From positions 310,001 through 374,000 of the forward strand of contig NZ_PHUE01000001.1 of NCBI RefSeq assembly GCF_002813295.1: 64,000 bases of DNA, given 5' to 3'. Below, one piece after another: positions 46,275 through 55,261 of the stretch; position 1 is the stretch's first letter, and the number at the start of each line of letters is the position of its first letter. The translations under genes were made by a program, and so were the position numbers. The notes under the pieces are model-generated. The model made no database searches and had not been told where the DNA came from. It was given only the letters and a program-made list of their open reading frames with translations. Source of the DNA: Flavobacterium sp. 5. GTDB lineage: Bacteria; Bacteroidota; Bacteroidia; Flavobacteriales; Flavobacteriaceae.

Positions 46275-46856
46275 ATGAAAAAAATTTCAACATTATTAAT
46301 TTGTTCTCTAATTACAATCTCTTGCTCAAAAAATAAAGAGGAAGAAATGCTTCACGAATACCAAAAAGAAAAAGTAACTAAAATTAATTTCAATATAGAT
46401 GACTTAGATTTTGATATAAAATCATTAACTAAATTGAATGACATAAAAGCAAAAGATAGTATGACTTATTTTAAAAATAAGCTTACAGATTACTACAAAG
46501 TAGCTAATTCTGAAAAAGATACTCTATCCTTTAATTATGTTATTACTGAACTTGATAATCTTGCAAACTCATATCAAGAATTAATCTTATTAAGAGCAAA
46601 AGCTGGAAAATCATATTTAAACTATGAAGATAAGGAAAACAGAAATAAAGCGATAAAAGAAAAAGTATATGTTGAAAGCTGGAAAGATCAGTACGAAAAA
46701 TATGAAAAACAACCTGAATTAGTTTTAAGCACTAAATATAAAGCAAACTATACTATTCTAAATCCAATGCTAAATAATGCAAAACAAACATTTGAAAAAT
46801 ATTTTTATACTAATTCCAACCAAACTAAATTTATAATAGAAGAAGATATTAAATAG
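46275..46856 (+). CDS. Cassette 7: hypothetical lipoprotein
   Basis: 193 aa. Signal MKKISTLLICSLITISC places the lipid anchor at Cys17. The mature protein is Lys/Glu-rich and predominantly helical (DDLDFDIKSLTKLNDIKAKDSMTYFKNKLTDYYK ... AKAGKSYLNYEDKENRNKAIKEKVYVESW). No family recognised. Starts 61 bp after the junction. Confidence 0.75.
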   Translation: MKKISTLLICSLITISCSKNKEEEMLHEYQKEKVTKINFNIDDLDFDIKSLTKLNDIKAKDSMTYFKNKLTDYYKVANSEKDTLSFNYVITELDNLANSYQELILLRAKAGKSYLNYEDKENRNKAIKEKVYVESWKDQYEKYEKQPELVLSTKYKANYTILNPMLNNAKQTFEKYFYTNSNQTKFIIEEDIK

Positions 46857-46858
46857 AA

Positions 46859-47007
46859 AAACCAGCGCCCAACAGCCGTTACTCGAGATTTGGGCATTTG
46901 GCTGAATTTAAAAATGGTTTTGTATTTGGAAAATTTGTGCATAATGGAAAAAATACGCATTTTTAATCCCAAACCTCGAGTAGCGCCAAGACGTTAGGCG
47001 ACAGCTA
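46859..47007 (+). other. attC7 (class 1, covarying stem)
   Basis: Ends cassette 7; junction G46993. Left arm GCGCCCAAC. Inner stem ACTCGAG-A-TTTGGG / CCCAAA-C-CTCGAGT: both arms differ from the AAGAG type in compensating fashion. The inner helix TTAAAAATG / CATTTTTAA is also compensated. Confidence 0.92.
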
Positions 47008-47477
47008 CAATGAAAAAAAATCCGCTGAAAAACAACATTTTAAAGAAGGATTTTAGATTTGGTTAGAATCGAAAAGCAGAAACGTGAAAGTTGGAATCGA
47101 AATGTGGAAAACTTGAAAAACAGAAACTTGAAAGTTGGAATCGAAAAGCAGAAACGTGAAAAGTAGAAACGTGAAAGTTGGAATCGAAATGTGGAAACTT
47201 GAAAAGCAGAAACTTGAAAGTTGGAATCGAAAAGCAGAAACGTGAAAGTTGGAACCGAAATGTGGAAACTTGAAAAGCAGAAACGTGAAAGTTGGAATCT
47301 AAAAATAGAAGCGCATAAAGTTCACAGTGGAAATTAAAATTTCCGTTAAAAATAGCCGTCGCCTAACAGCCGTTTGTCGTGATTGGGGCATTAGTGGAAT
47401 TATCGTTTTTATTCATATATTCGTTCAGCCGAAAATACTCGACTTCGAAATCCCCAACCACGACAAGCGCCAGAACG
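46994..47477 (+). mobile_element. Cassette 8: purine-rich tandem-repeat cassette, no clear gene
   Basis: The body repeats combinations of GAAAGTTGGAATCGAAA and GCAGAAACGTGAAAGTTGG. The + strand is so purine-rich that the - strand stays open by composition. An 18-codon frame (MKKNPLKNNILKKDFRFG, 47010-47066) near the start is shared with cassettes 9, 12 and 18. Confidence 0.85.
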
Positions 47478-47491
47478 TTAGGCGACAGCTA
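47353..47491 (+). other. attC8 (class 2)
   Basis: Ends cassette 8; junction G47477. Left arm GTCGCCTAAC. Inner stem GTCGTG-A-TTGGGG / CCCCAA-C-CACGAC with a different loop (ATTCATATATTCGTTCAG, CTTCGAAAT). Confidence 0.9.
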
Positions 47492-47985
47492 CAATGAAAA
47501 AAAATCCGCTGAAAAACAAGATTTTAAAGAAGGATTTTAGATTTGGTTAGAATCGAAAAACAGAAACTTGAAAGTTGGTATCGAAAAGTAGAAACGTGAA
47601 AGTTGGAATCGAAATGTGGAAACTTGAAAAACAGAAACTTGAAAGTTGGAATCGAAAAGCAGAAACGTGAAAAGTAGAAACGTGAAAGTTGGAATCGAAA
47701 TGTGGAAACTTGAAAAACAGAAACTTGAAAGTTGGAATCGAAATGTGGAAAATTGAAAAACAGAAAGTTGAAAGTTGAAATCGAAATGTGGAAACTTGAA
47801 AGTTGGAATCTAAAATAGAAGCGCATAAAGTTCACAGTGGAAATTAAAATTTCCGTTAAATAGCCGTCGCCTAACAGCCGTTTGTCGTGATTGGGGCATT
47901 AGTGGAATTATCGTTTTTATTCATATATTCGTTCAGCCGAAAATACTCGGCTTCGAAATCCCCAACCACGACAAGCGCCAGAACG
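47478..47985 (+). mobile_element. Cassette 9: purine-rich tandem-repeat cassette, no clear gene
   Basis: Same leader, mini-frame (47494-47550, one N-to-K change) and repeat family as cassette 8, but with a different order and number of repeat units. It shares the class 2 attC. Two adjacent related cassettes suggest duplication followed by repeat shuffling. Confidence 0.85.
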
Positions 47986-47999
47986 TTACTGGAGACTTG
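47861..47999 (+). other. attC9 (class 2)
   Basis: Ends cassette 9; junction G47985. Left arm GTCGCCTAAC; inner stem GTCGTG/CACGAC as in attC8, loop almost identical. Confidence 0.9.
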
Positions 48000-48150
48000 T
48001 GCCGAAATTACGCAGATAAAAACAATTAGAAAATAAGCATTTCTTTCCGCAGAAATTTCACAAAGCAGAAGCGTGAAAGTTGGAATTTACCAATTTGACA
48101 ATTCTAATACAAACTCAAGAATCCAACAAAATTTAAAAAGCAAAAATATT

Positions 48151-48474
48151 ATGAAAATACTTTTTTATCCTTTCTTAATTACTTTAATTCCAATCTTTAT
48201 TGCACTTTTTCTAAAATTCCTTAAAGATAAATTTTTCCCAAAGTTTCCGGTATTAATCATATCAATAATCATAGGTTTAATTGGTATTATAACTACATTT
48301 TCTGCGATGATAATGAGTATTAATGCCATCCATTCAAAATGTGCAAATGGTGCTGTTATTTTTTTACCATTAGGTTTGGGAGCAACAGCTTTTGGAATTT
48401 TATTAAATGTGAAAAATAATTTATTTAATAAAAAAACAATTCCTAACACTTTTTACAACGATAAAACCAATTAA
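48151..48474 (+). CDS. Cassette 10: hypothetical membrane protein
   Basis: 107 aa from the start at 48151 (MKILFYPFLITLIPIFIALF). An upstream in-frame ATG at 48073 would extend into the purine-rich repeat motif and is not preferred. Three hydrophobic helices (2-22, 33-55, 67-88). No family recognised. The gene is embedded between short stretches of the GCAGAAGCGTGAAAGTTGG repeat family, so this cassette is a coding member of the repeat group. Confidence 0.65.
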   Translation: MKILFYPFLITLIPIFIALFLKFLKDKFFPKFPVLIISIIIGLIGIITTFSAMIMSINAIHSKCANGAVIFLPLGLGATAFGILLNVKNNLFNKKTIPNTFYNDKTN

Positions 48475-48626
48475 AAATAAACATTTGTTTCCGCAAAAAG
48501 TTTACAAACAGAAACGTTAAAGTTGGATTTTGAAAAGCAGAAACTAAAAAAGTTGGGAACTTGAAAATTGGAATTAGCCAACAAAAGCGTGAAAAATTTG
48601 CGGTTAAAATCATAATTTCGTCAAAA

Positions 48627-48775
48627 CAAGCCTCCAGTAACAGCCGTTACAAGAGATTTGGGCATTTGGCTAAATTTAAAAATGGTTTTGTACTTGGAAA
48701 ATTTGTGCATAATGGAAAAAACTCGCATCTTTAATCCCAAACATCTTGTAGCGCCAGGACGTTACTGGAGACTTG
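48627..48775 (+). other. attC10 (class 1)
   Basis: Ends cassette 10; junction G48761. Left arm CTCCAGTAAC pairs with GTTACTGGAG. The next cassette has the same start, so here both arms also match in the inserted state. Inner stem ACAAGAG / ATCTTGT has one mismatch. Confidence 0.88.
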
Positions 48776-49257
48776 TGCCGAAATTACGCAGGTAAAAACA
48801 ATTTGAAAATAAGCATTTGTTTCCGCAGAAAATTTACAAAGCAGAAGCGTGAAAGTTGGAACTTGCCAACAGAAACTTGAAAAACAGAAATGTGAAAAAC
48901 ATTGCGCCGAAAGCTGCAAACCGAAAAGCAAAAGCGTGAAAATTGGAATCTGCCAACAGAAACTGTAAAGTCGGAATATTTTTTTTGCGCAGAATTATAA
49001 TTAAAAAGTAAATATTTGAAAAATAATAAGTTGAAAATTGCAAACTAAAGCAGAAACGTGAAAGTTGGAATCTGCCAACAGAAGCGTGAAAAGTGTATGG
49101 TTCAATTGCAATTTCGACAAAACAAGCCTCCAGTAACAGCCGTTTGGCGAGATTGGGGTTTTAGGCTTAATTTGAAGTTGGTTTTGTATCTGGAACATTT
49201 GTGCATAATGGAAAAATTACGCACCTTTATTCCCCAACCTCGCCAAGCGCCAGAACG
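48762..49257 (+). mobile_element. Cassette 11: repeat-bearing cassette, no clear gene
   Basis: Begins exactly like cassette 10 (about 80 bp of shared leader: GGAGACTTGTGCCGAAATTA ... TTCCGCAGAAA) but lacks its gene; the rest is purine-rich repeat motifs. It may be a gene-less derivative of cassette 10. Confidence 0.8.
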
Positions 49258-49271
49258 TTAGGCGACAGCTA
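49123..49271 (+). other. attC11 (class 1b)
   Basis: Ends cassette 11; junction G49257. Left arm CTCCAGTAAC. Inner stem GGCGAG-A-TTGGGG / CCCCAA-C-CTCGCC, a compensated variant; the loop begins TTTTAGGCTTAATTTGAAG. Confidence 0.9.
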
Positions 49272-49765
49272 CAATGAAAAAAAATCCGCTGAAAAACAAC
49301 ATTTTAAAGAAGGATTTTAGATTTGGTTAGAATCGAAAAGCAGAAACTTGAAAGTTGGAATCGAAAAGTAGAAACTTGAAAAGCAGAAGCGTGAAAGTTA
49401 GAATCGAAATGTGGAAACTTGAAAAGCAGAAACTTGAAAGTTGGAATGGAAATGCAGAAACTTGAAAAGTAGAAACTTGAAAGTTGGAATGGAAATGCAG
49501 AAACTTGAAAAGTAGAAACGTGAAAGTTGAAATCGAAATATGGAAACTTGAAACGCAGAAACGTGAAAGTTGGAATCTAAAAATAGAAGCGTGAAAAGTT
49601 CACGGTGGAAATTAAAATTTCCGTTAAAAATAGCCGTCGCCTAACAGCCGTTACAAGAGATTTGGGCATTTGGCTGAATTTAAAAATGGTTTTGTATTTG
49701 GAAAATTTGTGCATAATGGAAAAAACTCGCATCTTTAATCCCAAACCTCTTGTAGCGCCAGAACG
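49258..49765 (+). mobile_element. Cassette 12: purine-rich tandem-repeat cassette, no clear gene
   Basis: 508 bp, reading identical to cassette 18 (53498-54005) including its attC. Leader and mini-frame (49274-49330) as in cassette 8; repeats of GAAAGTTGGAATGGAAATGC and GAAACTTGAAAAGTA. Confidence 0.85.
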
Positions 49766-49779
49766 TTAGGCGACAGCAG
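49631..49779 (+). other. attC12 (class 1)
   Basis: Ends cassette 12; junction G49765. Left arm GTCGCCTAAC; inner stem ACAAGAG/CTCTTGT. The body is of the cassette 8 type but the attC class differs from attC8. Confidence 0.9.
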
Positions 49780-49861
49780 TCCAAAAAATCCGAGAATTAA
49801 CGACCATAAAGCTAAATCAACAGAAAATTTTAGTAAATTTGAAATATTAAATTAAAAAAAG

Positions 49862-50110
49862 ATGGCACAAATCATATCTATAGAATATCCTGACTCTTTA
49901 GCAAACTCAATGAGAATGAGTAAAAGCGAATTTGGAAGAGAAATTAAAATTTCTGGTCTTGTAAAGCTTTTCGAATTGGGGAAAATTTCGTCTGGAACTG
50001 CCTCAAAAGTTTTACAATTGTCTCGAATTGAGTTTTTAGAATTATTAGCAAAATATAGTGTTGGCTTTTTGAATGTTGAAGATTTAAATGAAGATTTTCA
50101 AAATGCTTAA
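49862..50110 (+). CDS. Cassette 13: UPF0175-like antitoxin
   Basis: 82 aa. MAQIISIEYPDSLANSMRMSKSEFGREIKISGLVKLFELGKISSGTASKVLQLSRIEFLELL matches the UPF0175 family: an N-terminal strand plus a small HTH. It is typically paired with a DUF3368 PIN-like protein as a type II toxin-antitoxin system. It overlaps the next gene by 8 bp or more. A TAAATTTG box (49834-49841) 20 bp before the start suggests the cassette has its own promoter, as expected for toxin-antitoxin cassettes. Confidence 0.85.
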   Translation: MAQIISIEYPDSLANSMRMSKSEFGREIKISGLVKLFELGKISSGTASKVLQLSRIEFLELLAKYSVGFLNVEDLNEDFQNA

Positions 50111-50585
50111 AGTTGTTTCAAATACCACACCTATTATTTCACTTTTAAAGATTGGAAAACTCCAAATCTTTAAAGATTTGTATGGAGAAATTTGTATTCC
50201 TCAAGAAGTATTTAACGAAATTGAAGCGGGAAAAAATAAAGAATATTATGCCGATTTATCTAAAATTGAATGGATTAAAATCGAAAAAATAAGTAATGAA
50301 AAGTCTTTGTCATATTTTTTAGATTTAGATAAAGGAGAAGCCGAAGCTATTGTTTTAGCCACTGAAAAAGAAGCTGATTTAATAATTCTTGATGAATCTT
50401 TAGGAAGATTTCACGCTAAACATACTGGATTAAAAGTTACTGGAACAATTGGAATACTTTTAAAAGCTAAACAACTTGGACATATAGCAGAACTAAAGCC
50501 TTTACTTTTTGAACTAAGAACAAAAAACGTTTGGTTAAGTGATAGTTTTATTGAAAATGCGCTGAAACTTGCTAACGAAAAATAG
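50103..50585 (+). CDS. Cassette 13: PIN-like ribonuclease toxin (DUF3368)
   Basis: 160 aa from 50103 (MLKVVSNTTPIISLLKIGKL); an in-frame ATG at 50088 is also possible. Acidic PIN-type residues appear in VVSNTTPI, GEICIPQEVFNEIE, DKGEAEAIVLATEKEADLIILDE and TGTIGILLKAKQLG, as in DUF3368. Probable RNA-cleaving toxin neutralised by the upstream UPF0175-like protein. Toxin-antitoxin cassettes are known to stabilise large integron arrays against cassette loss. Confidence 0.85.
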   Translation: MLKVVSNTTPIISLLKIGKLQIFKDLYGEICIPQEVFNEIEAGKNKEYYADLSKIEWIKIEKISNEKSLSYFLDLDKGEAEAIVLATEKEADLIILDESLGRFHAKHTGLKVTGTIGILLKAKQLGHIAELKPLLFELRTKNVWLSDSFIENALKLANEK

Positions 50586-50596
50586 ACGTGGTAAAT

Positions 50597-50745
50597 CTGC
50601 CGTCGCCTAACAGCCGTTACAAGAGATTTGGGCATTTGGCTGAATTTAAAGTTGGTTTTGTATTTGGAAAATTTGTTCATAATGGAAAAAACTCGCATCT
50701 TTAATCCCAAACCTCTTGTAGCGCCAGGACGTTAGCAGTAATACG
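50597..50745 (+). other. attC13 (class 1)
   Basis: Ends cassette 13; junction G50731. Left arm GTCGCCTAAC, outer extension CTGC complementary to GCAG of the cassette start; inner stem ACAAGAG/CTCTTGT. Confidence 0.9.
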
Positions 50746-50762
50746 CCAAAAAAACCGAAAAA

Positions 50763-51473
50763 TTGAGTACAAAAAAGGAAATAGAAAGACATCATCTAAC
50801 AAGTTTTATCTCAAATGAAAAACTCAAACTTTTAGTTTACGGAATTGAAGATTCTGAAACACCTGATTTTATTGTTAACATTGATAAAAAATTAATTTCA
50901 ATTGAACATACGAGATTAATAAATCCACATCTACAAAAAGTTGAACAATATCGAGAACGCATAATAAAAAATGCTCGGATTAGATTTGAGGAAAAATATT
51001 CAGCAAAATTGTATTTGCTCGTGACTTTTAATAATATCATTCTTAAATCTGGAAAAGTAGCGGAAGAAAAATATACAACCGAAGTTTTTACATTAATAGA
51101 AAATATATATTTGTGTAATAAAGACTATGAATTTACAATCCATTCCAAAAACCGAAAAGCAAAAGTATCCGAATTAATTGAAAGCTTTTCTGTCGACAAT
51201 ACTCGGAATTTTAGTAATTGGCAACATTTTGGTGCTTATTTGGTAGATTGGGTAGATATGGAATGGCTAAAAGATGTAATTGAAAAAAAAGAAAACAATA
51301 TTGAACGATACCAAAAACAATTTTATGAAAATTGGCTATTACTCGTATCTGACTTTGGAACAAAAGCTTCATCTCATCGATTTGATAGAATTGATTATTC
51401 TGGAATTAAAACAAAATTTGACAAAATTTATTTATATAGTTTTAGAGCAGACAAAATTGAAATCGTAAAATAA
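50763..51473 (+). CDS. Cassette 14: hypothetical protein with PD-(D/E)XK-like segment
   Basis: 236 aa with a TTG start at 50763, since no earlier ATG fits and MSTKKEIERHHL begins naturally there. ETPDFIVNIDKKLISIEHTRL (about 32-52) has the PDF-x(9-12)-(D/E)-x-(T/K) shape of PD-(D/E)XK nucleases, so a restriction-type or defence nuclease is possible. The rest is mixed and unrecognised. No partner methylase lies in the cassette. Confidence 0.65.
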   Translation: MSTKKEIERHHLTSFISNEKLKLLVYGIEDSETPDFIVNIDKKLISIEHTRLINPHLQKVEQYRERIIKNARIRFEEKYSAKLYLLVTFNNIILKSGKVAEEKYTTEVFTLIENIYLCNKDYEFTIHSKNRKAKVSELIESFSVDNTRNFSNWQHFGAYLVDWVDMEWLKDVIEKKENNIERYQKQFYENWLLLVSDFGTKASSHRFDRIDYSGIKTKFDKIYLYSFRADKIEIVK

Positions 51474-51621
51474 GTACTACTGCTAACAGCCGTTACAATA
51501 TACTTGGGCATTTGGCTGAATTTAAAGATGGTTTTGTATTTGGAAAATTTGTGCATAATGGAAAAAACTCGCATCTTTAACCCCAAGCATCTTGTAGCGC
51601 CAGGACGTTATGCGATATTTT
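51473..51621 (+). other. attC14 (class 1)
   Basis: Ends cassette 14; junction G51607. Left arm TACTGCTAAC. Inner stem ACAATAT-A-CTTGGG / CCCAAG-C-ATCTTGT, compensated at CTTGGG/CCCAAG with one extra mismatch. Confidence 0.88.
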
Positions 51622-51628
51622 ACCGAAA

Positions 51629-52318
51629 ATGAAGATATTTACTCGAAAAATAAGAAAGAAACATATTGAACAATTCGCATTTAAAATTGCTGAATTGTTG
51701 GAATCTGAATTGCCTAATTTAAAAGAAGTAATAAATCTTTCAAAAATATATGGAATCAGTTTTACATACAATCCAAAAGGAATCTATATTTCTCGTGGTT
51801 ATTCGCCAAAAAACTTTGAAATTATAAATAGAAAGCACAAAATAAATTTTAATTTAACTGGGATTTCTGTCTTTAATAGAAAAGAAAAAATATTTAAACC
51901 TATCAAATTATATTATCAATCAAATGGTTTAACTAAAATTGAAGTTGACGAACCTGAATATTTGCATAAAATATTTGATTTAAATAGAATTCAAAAAGAA
52001 TCAATTGAACTTGAATTTATAAAAGTGGAAAATCCTGACCGAAAGATTGCGGAAAAAGCACTTAAATCTTTGTCAAAGGAACAAATTCAACTTTTGGAAT
52101 TAGATTATACTTTTGAAATTGAATTCGATGAAAAGTTATATTATACAATTTTAGATATGGAAGATGGAAATTACATTGCCGTTGATAAAGTTGGAAAAAT
52201 ATACAGATTAAATCACGACCATAAACAAAGAGTTAAATTATTAGCAGAAAATGCAAATGTTTTTTTTGAACTTTACAATGGCGAAAAAAATGAATTGGAA
52301 AAAATAATGAGTGAATAA
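51629..52318 (+). CDS. Cassette 15: hypothetical cytosolic protein
   Basis: 229 aa, no signal peptide or membrane helix. A basic N-terminus (MKIFTRKIRKKHIEQFAFKI) precedes an alpha/beta region and a C-terminal DYTFEIEFDEKLYYTILDMEDGNYIAVDKVGKIYRLNHD. This last part resembles the SMI1/KNL4-like or immunity-type C-termini seen in other cassette proteins, but only loosely. Starts 21 bp after the junction. Confidence 0.65.
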   Translation: MKIFTRKIRKKHIEQFAFKIAELLESELPNLKEVINLSKIYGISFTYNPKGIYISRGYSPKNFEIINRKHKINFNLTGISVFNRKEKIFKPIKLYYQSNGLTKIEVDEPEYLHKIFDLNRIQKESIELEFIKVENPDRKIAEKALKSLSKEQIQLLELDYTFEIEFDEKLYYTILDMEDGNYIAVDKVGKIYRLNHDHKQRVKLLAENANVFFELYNGEKNELEKIMSE

Positions 52319-52319
52319 A

Positions 52320-52468
52320 AAAACATCGCATAACAGCCGTTACAATATACTTGGGCATTTGGCTGAATTTAAAGATGGTTTTGTATTTGGAAAATTTGTG
52401 CATAATGGAAAAAACTCGCATCTTTAACCCCAAGCATCTTGTAGCGCCAGGACGTTAGCGGTAAGTTG
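52320..52468 (+). other. attC15 (class 1)
   Basis: Ends cassette 15; junction G52454. Left arm ATCGCATAAC with AAAA extension pairing with TTTT of the start; inner stem as in attC14. Confidence 0.88.
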
Positions 52469-52967
52469 CGCCGAAATTACGCAGGCAAAAACAATTTGGA
52501 AAATTACCTTTTGTTTCCGCAGAAAATTAAAAAGCAGAAGCGCGAAAGTTGGAATTTAAAAAGCAAAAAATTGAAAATTGAAATCTGAAAAACTAACGTT
52601 TGAAAAATTGATGTTTAACAATTGAAACTGAAAATTGGAATCTGAAAGCAGAAGCGTAAAAGTTGGAATTGTCCACAGAAACTTGAAAAATTGAACGCAG
52701 AAATTATAAACCGAAAATAGAAATTTAAAAATAAAACTTTGAAAAGTGAAAGCTGAAAAGCAGAAACTTGAAAATTGGAATTGCCAAAAGAAGCGTGAAA
52801 AGTTTTCGGTAAAATTCATAATTTCGGTCAAACAACCTACCGCTAACAGCCGTTTGGCGAGATTGGGGTTTTAGACTTAATTTGAAGTTGGTTTTGTATT
52901 TGGAAAATTTGTCTATAATGGAAAAATTACGCATCTTTATTCCCCAACCTCGCCAAGCGCCGGAACG
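52455..52967 (+). mobile_element. Cassette 16: repeat-bearing cassette, no clear gene
   Basis: Leader GTGCGCCGAAATTACGCAGG-like (shared with cassettes 10, 11, 17 and 27) followed by degenerate purine-rich repeat motifs (GAAAGTTGG, AAAAATTGAAAATTG). No + strand gene; a 91-codon - strand frame is a composition effect. Confidence 0.8.
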
Positions 52968-52981
52968 TTATATGATAGTTA
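52833..52981 (+). other. attC16 (class 1b)
   Basis: Ends cassette 16; junction G52967. Left arm TACCGCTAAC; inner stem GGCGAG/CTCGCC as in attC11. Confidence 0.9.
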
Positions 52982-53497
52982 TGGTCGAAAATACGCAGAC
53001 GGAAATCATTAGAAAATACGCATTTCTTTGCGCAGAGAATTGAAAAGCGAGCGCCGAAAAATTTAAGATTTTTAAAGTTGATGTTTAACTGTGAAAACTT
53101 GAAAATTGAAATCTGCTAAAAGAAACGTGAAAGTTGGATTTTGACAATTGAAAACTGAAAATTGGAATGTGAAAAGCAGAAACGTGAAAGTCGGAATTGA
53201 TAATTGAAACTTGAAAAGTTGAACGCAGAATTCACAAGCTGAAAAAGAAATTTAATAACCAAAATATTGAAAATTGCGAACTGAAAGTAGAAACGTGAAA
53301 GTTGGAATTTGCCAACAGAAGAGTGAAAAAGTTTACGGTTAAATTCGCATTTTCGACAAAAATAACCATCATATAACAGCCGTTACAAGAGATTTGGGCA
53401 TTTGGCTGAATTTAAAGATAGTTTTGTACTTGTAAAATTTGTGCATAATGGAAAAAACTCGCATCTTTAATCCCAAACCTCTTGTAGCGCCAAGACG
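52968..53497 (+). mobile_element. Cassette 17: repeat-bearing cassette, no clear gene
   Basis: Starts GTTATATGAT (the most AT-rich arm in the array) and then carries the shared leader (GAAAATACGCAGAC ... TTTGCGCAGAGAATT) and degenerate GAAACGTGAAAGTTGG repeats. No open frame of interest. Confidence 0.8.
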
Positions 53498-53511
53498 TTA
53501 GGCGACAGCTA
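53363..53511 (+). other. attC17 (class 1)
   Basis: Ends cassette 17; junction G53497. Left arm ATCATATAAC pairs with GTTATATGAT; inner stem ACAAGAG/CTCTTGT. Confidence 0.9.
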
Positions 53512-54005
53512 CAATGAAAAAAAATCCGCTGAAAAACAACATTTTAAAGAAGGATTTTAGATTTGGTTAGAATCGAAAAGCAGAAACTTGAAAGTTGGAA
53601 TCGAAAAGTAGAAACTTGAAAAGCAGAAGCGTGAAAGTTAGAATCGAAATGTGGAAACTTGAAAAGCAGAAACTTGAAAGTTGGAATGGAAATGCAGAAA
53701 CTTGAAAAGTAGAAACTTGAAAGTTGGAATGGAAATGCAGAAACTTGAAAAGTAGAAACGTGAAAGTTGAAATCGAAATATGGAAACTTGAAACGCAGAA
53801 ACGTGAAAGTTGGAATCTAAAAATAGAAGCGTGAAAAGTTCACGGTGGAAATTAAAATTTCCGTTAAAAATAGCCGTCGCCTAACAGCCGTTACAAGAGA
53901 TTTGGGCATTTGGCTGAATTTAAAAATGGTTTTGTATTTGGAAAATTTGTGCATAATGGAAAAAACTCGCATCTTTAATCCCAAACCTCTTGTAGCGCCA
54001 GAACG
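53498..54005 (+). mobile_element. Cassette 18: purine-rich tandem-repeat cassette, second copy of cassette 12
   Basis: 508 bp, reading identical to cassette 12 from first to last base, 4.2 kb away and in a different neighbourhood. Mini-frame at 53514-53570. Supports recent copying of whole cassettes. Confidence 0.85.
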
Positions 54006-54019
54006 TTATGCGTAATTGG
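53871..54019 (+). other. attC18 (class 1)
   Basis: Ends cassette 18; junction G54005. Left arm GTCGCCTAAC; inner stem ACAAGAG/CTCTTGT, as in attC12. Confidence 0.9.
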
Positions 54020-54528
54020 CAGTAGACTACGGAGTTGCTTACACAATAAATTTTCGGGATATTTTTTTTGAGATTTTAGAAGAATAAAGCATTTAGGCTT
54101 CAAGTCTTTCGATTGGGAATCGTAGAAAGTTCACTTTCAATACGTTTGACAACGTACAAGACTTGGCTAAGTTATTAAAAATAAATGAGAAAGTCAATAC
54201 TTACAAAAAGCATTTAATTTTACTAACTTAAAAATCTCAAAAAAAACAGAGCCCAAAAACCCCTATTATTAACTTCGCCTAGCAGGCTTGCTAAGCGCAA
54301 TAAATAATTGGTTTCATTGATTTGGTTTGTGGTGAAAGAAAAGATAAGAGTCGTCTATCCAACTCCGTTACAGGACAATAATTATAAATATAGTAACTAC
54401 GCATAACAGCGGTTTTGCGAAATGCCTTCCGCTTCTTTGGATAAAATAGTACAAATTAAAAAATTTGGCTATTTTAGCATCAATTAGTGAAGCGGCGAAG
54501 AGAAGGCACTTCGCAAAGCCGCGTAACG
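54006..54528 (+). mobile_element. Cassette 19: 523-bp cassette without gene, copy B
   Basis: Reads identical to cassette 6 over all 523 bp, including the class 3 attC. Left neighbour is a tandem-repeat cassette, right neighbour an LRR-like gene cassette, so context differs from copy A. Confidence 0.85.
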
Positions 54529-54542
54529 TTAGTGGCTATAAT
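54393..54542 (+). other. attC19 (class 3)
   Basis: Ends cassette 19; junction G54528. Same site as attC6; the next cassette starts GTTAGTGGCT. Confidence 0.9.
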
Positions 54543-54582
54543 GCCAAAAATGAGGAGAATTTAGAGAATATAAAACAGAAAA

Positions 54583-55260
54583 ATGGATTGGAGATTTAAC
54601 GGTATATGGTTTGAGCAATTAGATCAAGACAAATTCTTTGTGAAAGACTGTAAAGAAAATATAATAAGGTCTGAAAATCAAAATTTTGAAAATTCTGAAT
54701 ATGCTATCATTTGGCACTTAAAAGAAAAGACGAACTCATTTGACAATTTAACAAATTCAGACAAATTACTTTATCTTGAACTAAATTGGGCTAACATTAA
54801 GAACTTTGGCGGAATTGAACGGTTTAAAAATCTAAAAAGACTTGAACTTCATTACTGTGTGAAACTTGAAAACGATTTTGAATTGAGTCGACTTTCAAAT
54901 AGTTTAGAATTTTTACATATCAACCAATCAAAAAAATTCAAATTTACTGAGGAATTGCTTCAATTCAAAAAACTCAAAGTTCTTTGTTTAAATACTTGCG
55001 GACCAATAGACAACCTTGATTTTTTAAAGAACTTTCCAAATCTTATAGATTTTCGTTTTGTCAATACAAACATTTTAGATGGAAATTTGAAACCAATACT
55101 TGAGCATCCGACAATTAGAACGGTTGGATATTTAGACAAAAAACATTACAACTATAAGTCTGAAAAACTTAAAATAGAACTCGAAAACAAATTCGAAAAT
55201 GAATATAAAACAGTAACTTATAAAGGTCAATATTCGACATATCGATATGATTATGAATAA
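54583..55260 (+). CDS. Cassette 20: leucine-rich-repeat-like protein
   Basis: 225 aa, no signal peptide. Residues 60-180 show LRR-type spacing: LLYLELNWANIKNFGGI, LKRLELHYCVKLEN, LEFLHINQSKKFKF, LKVLCLNTCGPIDNLDFL, LIDFRFVNTNILDG. Such proteins are protein-binding scaffolds; the partner is unknown. It ends 1 bp before attC20. Confidence 0.75.
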   Translation: MDWRFNGIWFEQLDQDKFFVKDCKENIIRSENQNFENSEYAIIWHLKEKTNSFDNLTNSDKLLYLELNWANIKNFGGIERFKNLKRLELHYCVKLENDFELSRLSNSLEFLHINQSKKFKFTEELLQFKKLKVLCLNTCGPIDNLDFLKNFPNLIDFRFVNTNILDGNLKPILEHPTIRTVGYLDKKHYNYKSEKLKIELENKFENEYKTVTYKGQYSTYRYDYE

Positions 55261-55261
55261 A

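Noticed and set aside
47524..47835. 103-codon - strand frame rich in Phe/Gln/Ser, with similar ones at 52556, 48834 and 60217
   Set aside because: The + strand repeats are purine-rich and lack TTA, CTA and TCA, so the - strand stays open by composition alone.
46994..47985. CRISPR array in the tandem-repeat cassettes
   Set aside because: Unit lengths vary and no repeat-spacer pattern exists; units are shuffled variants of each other.
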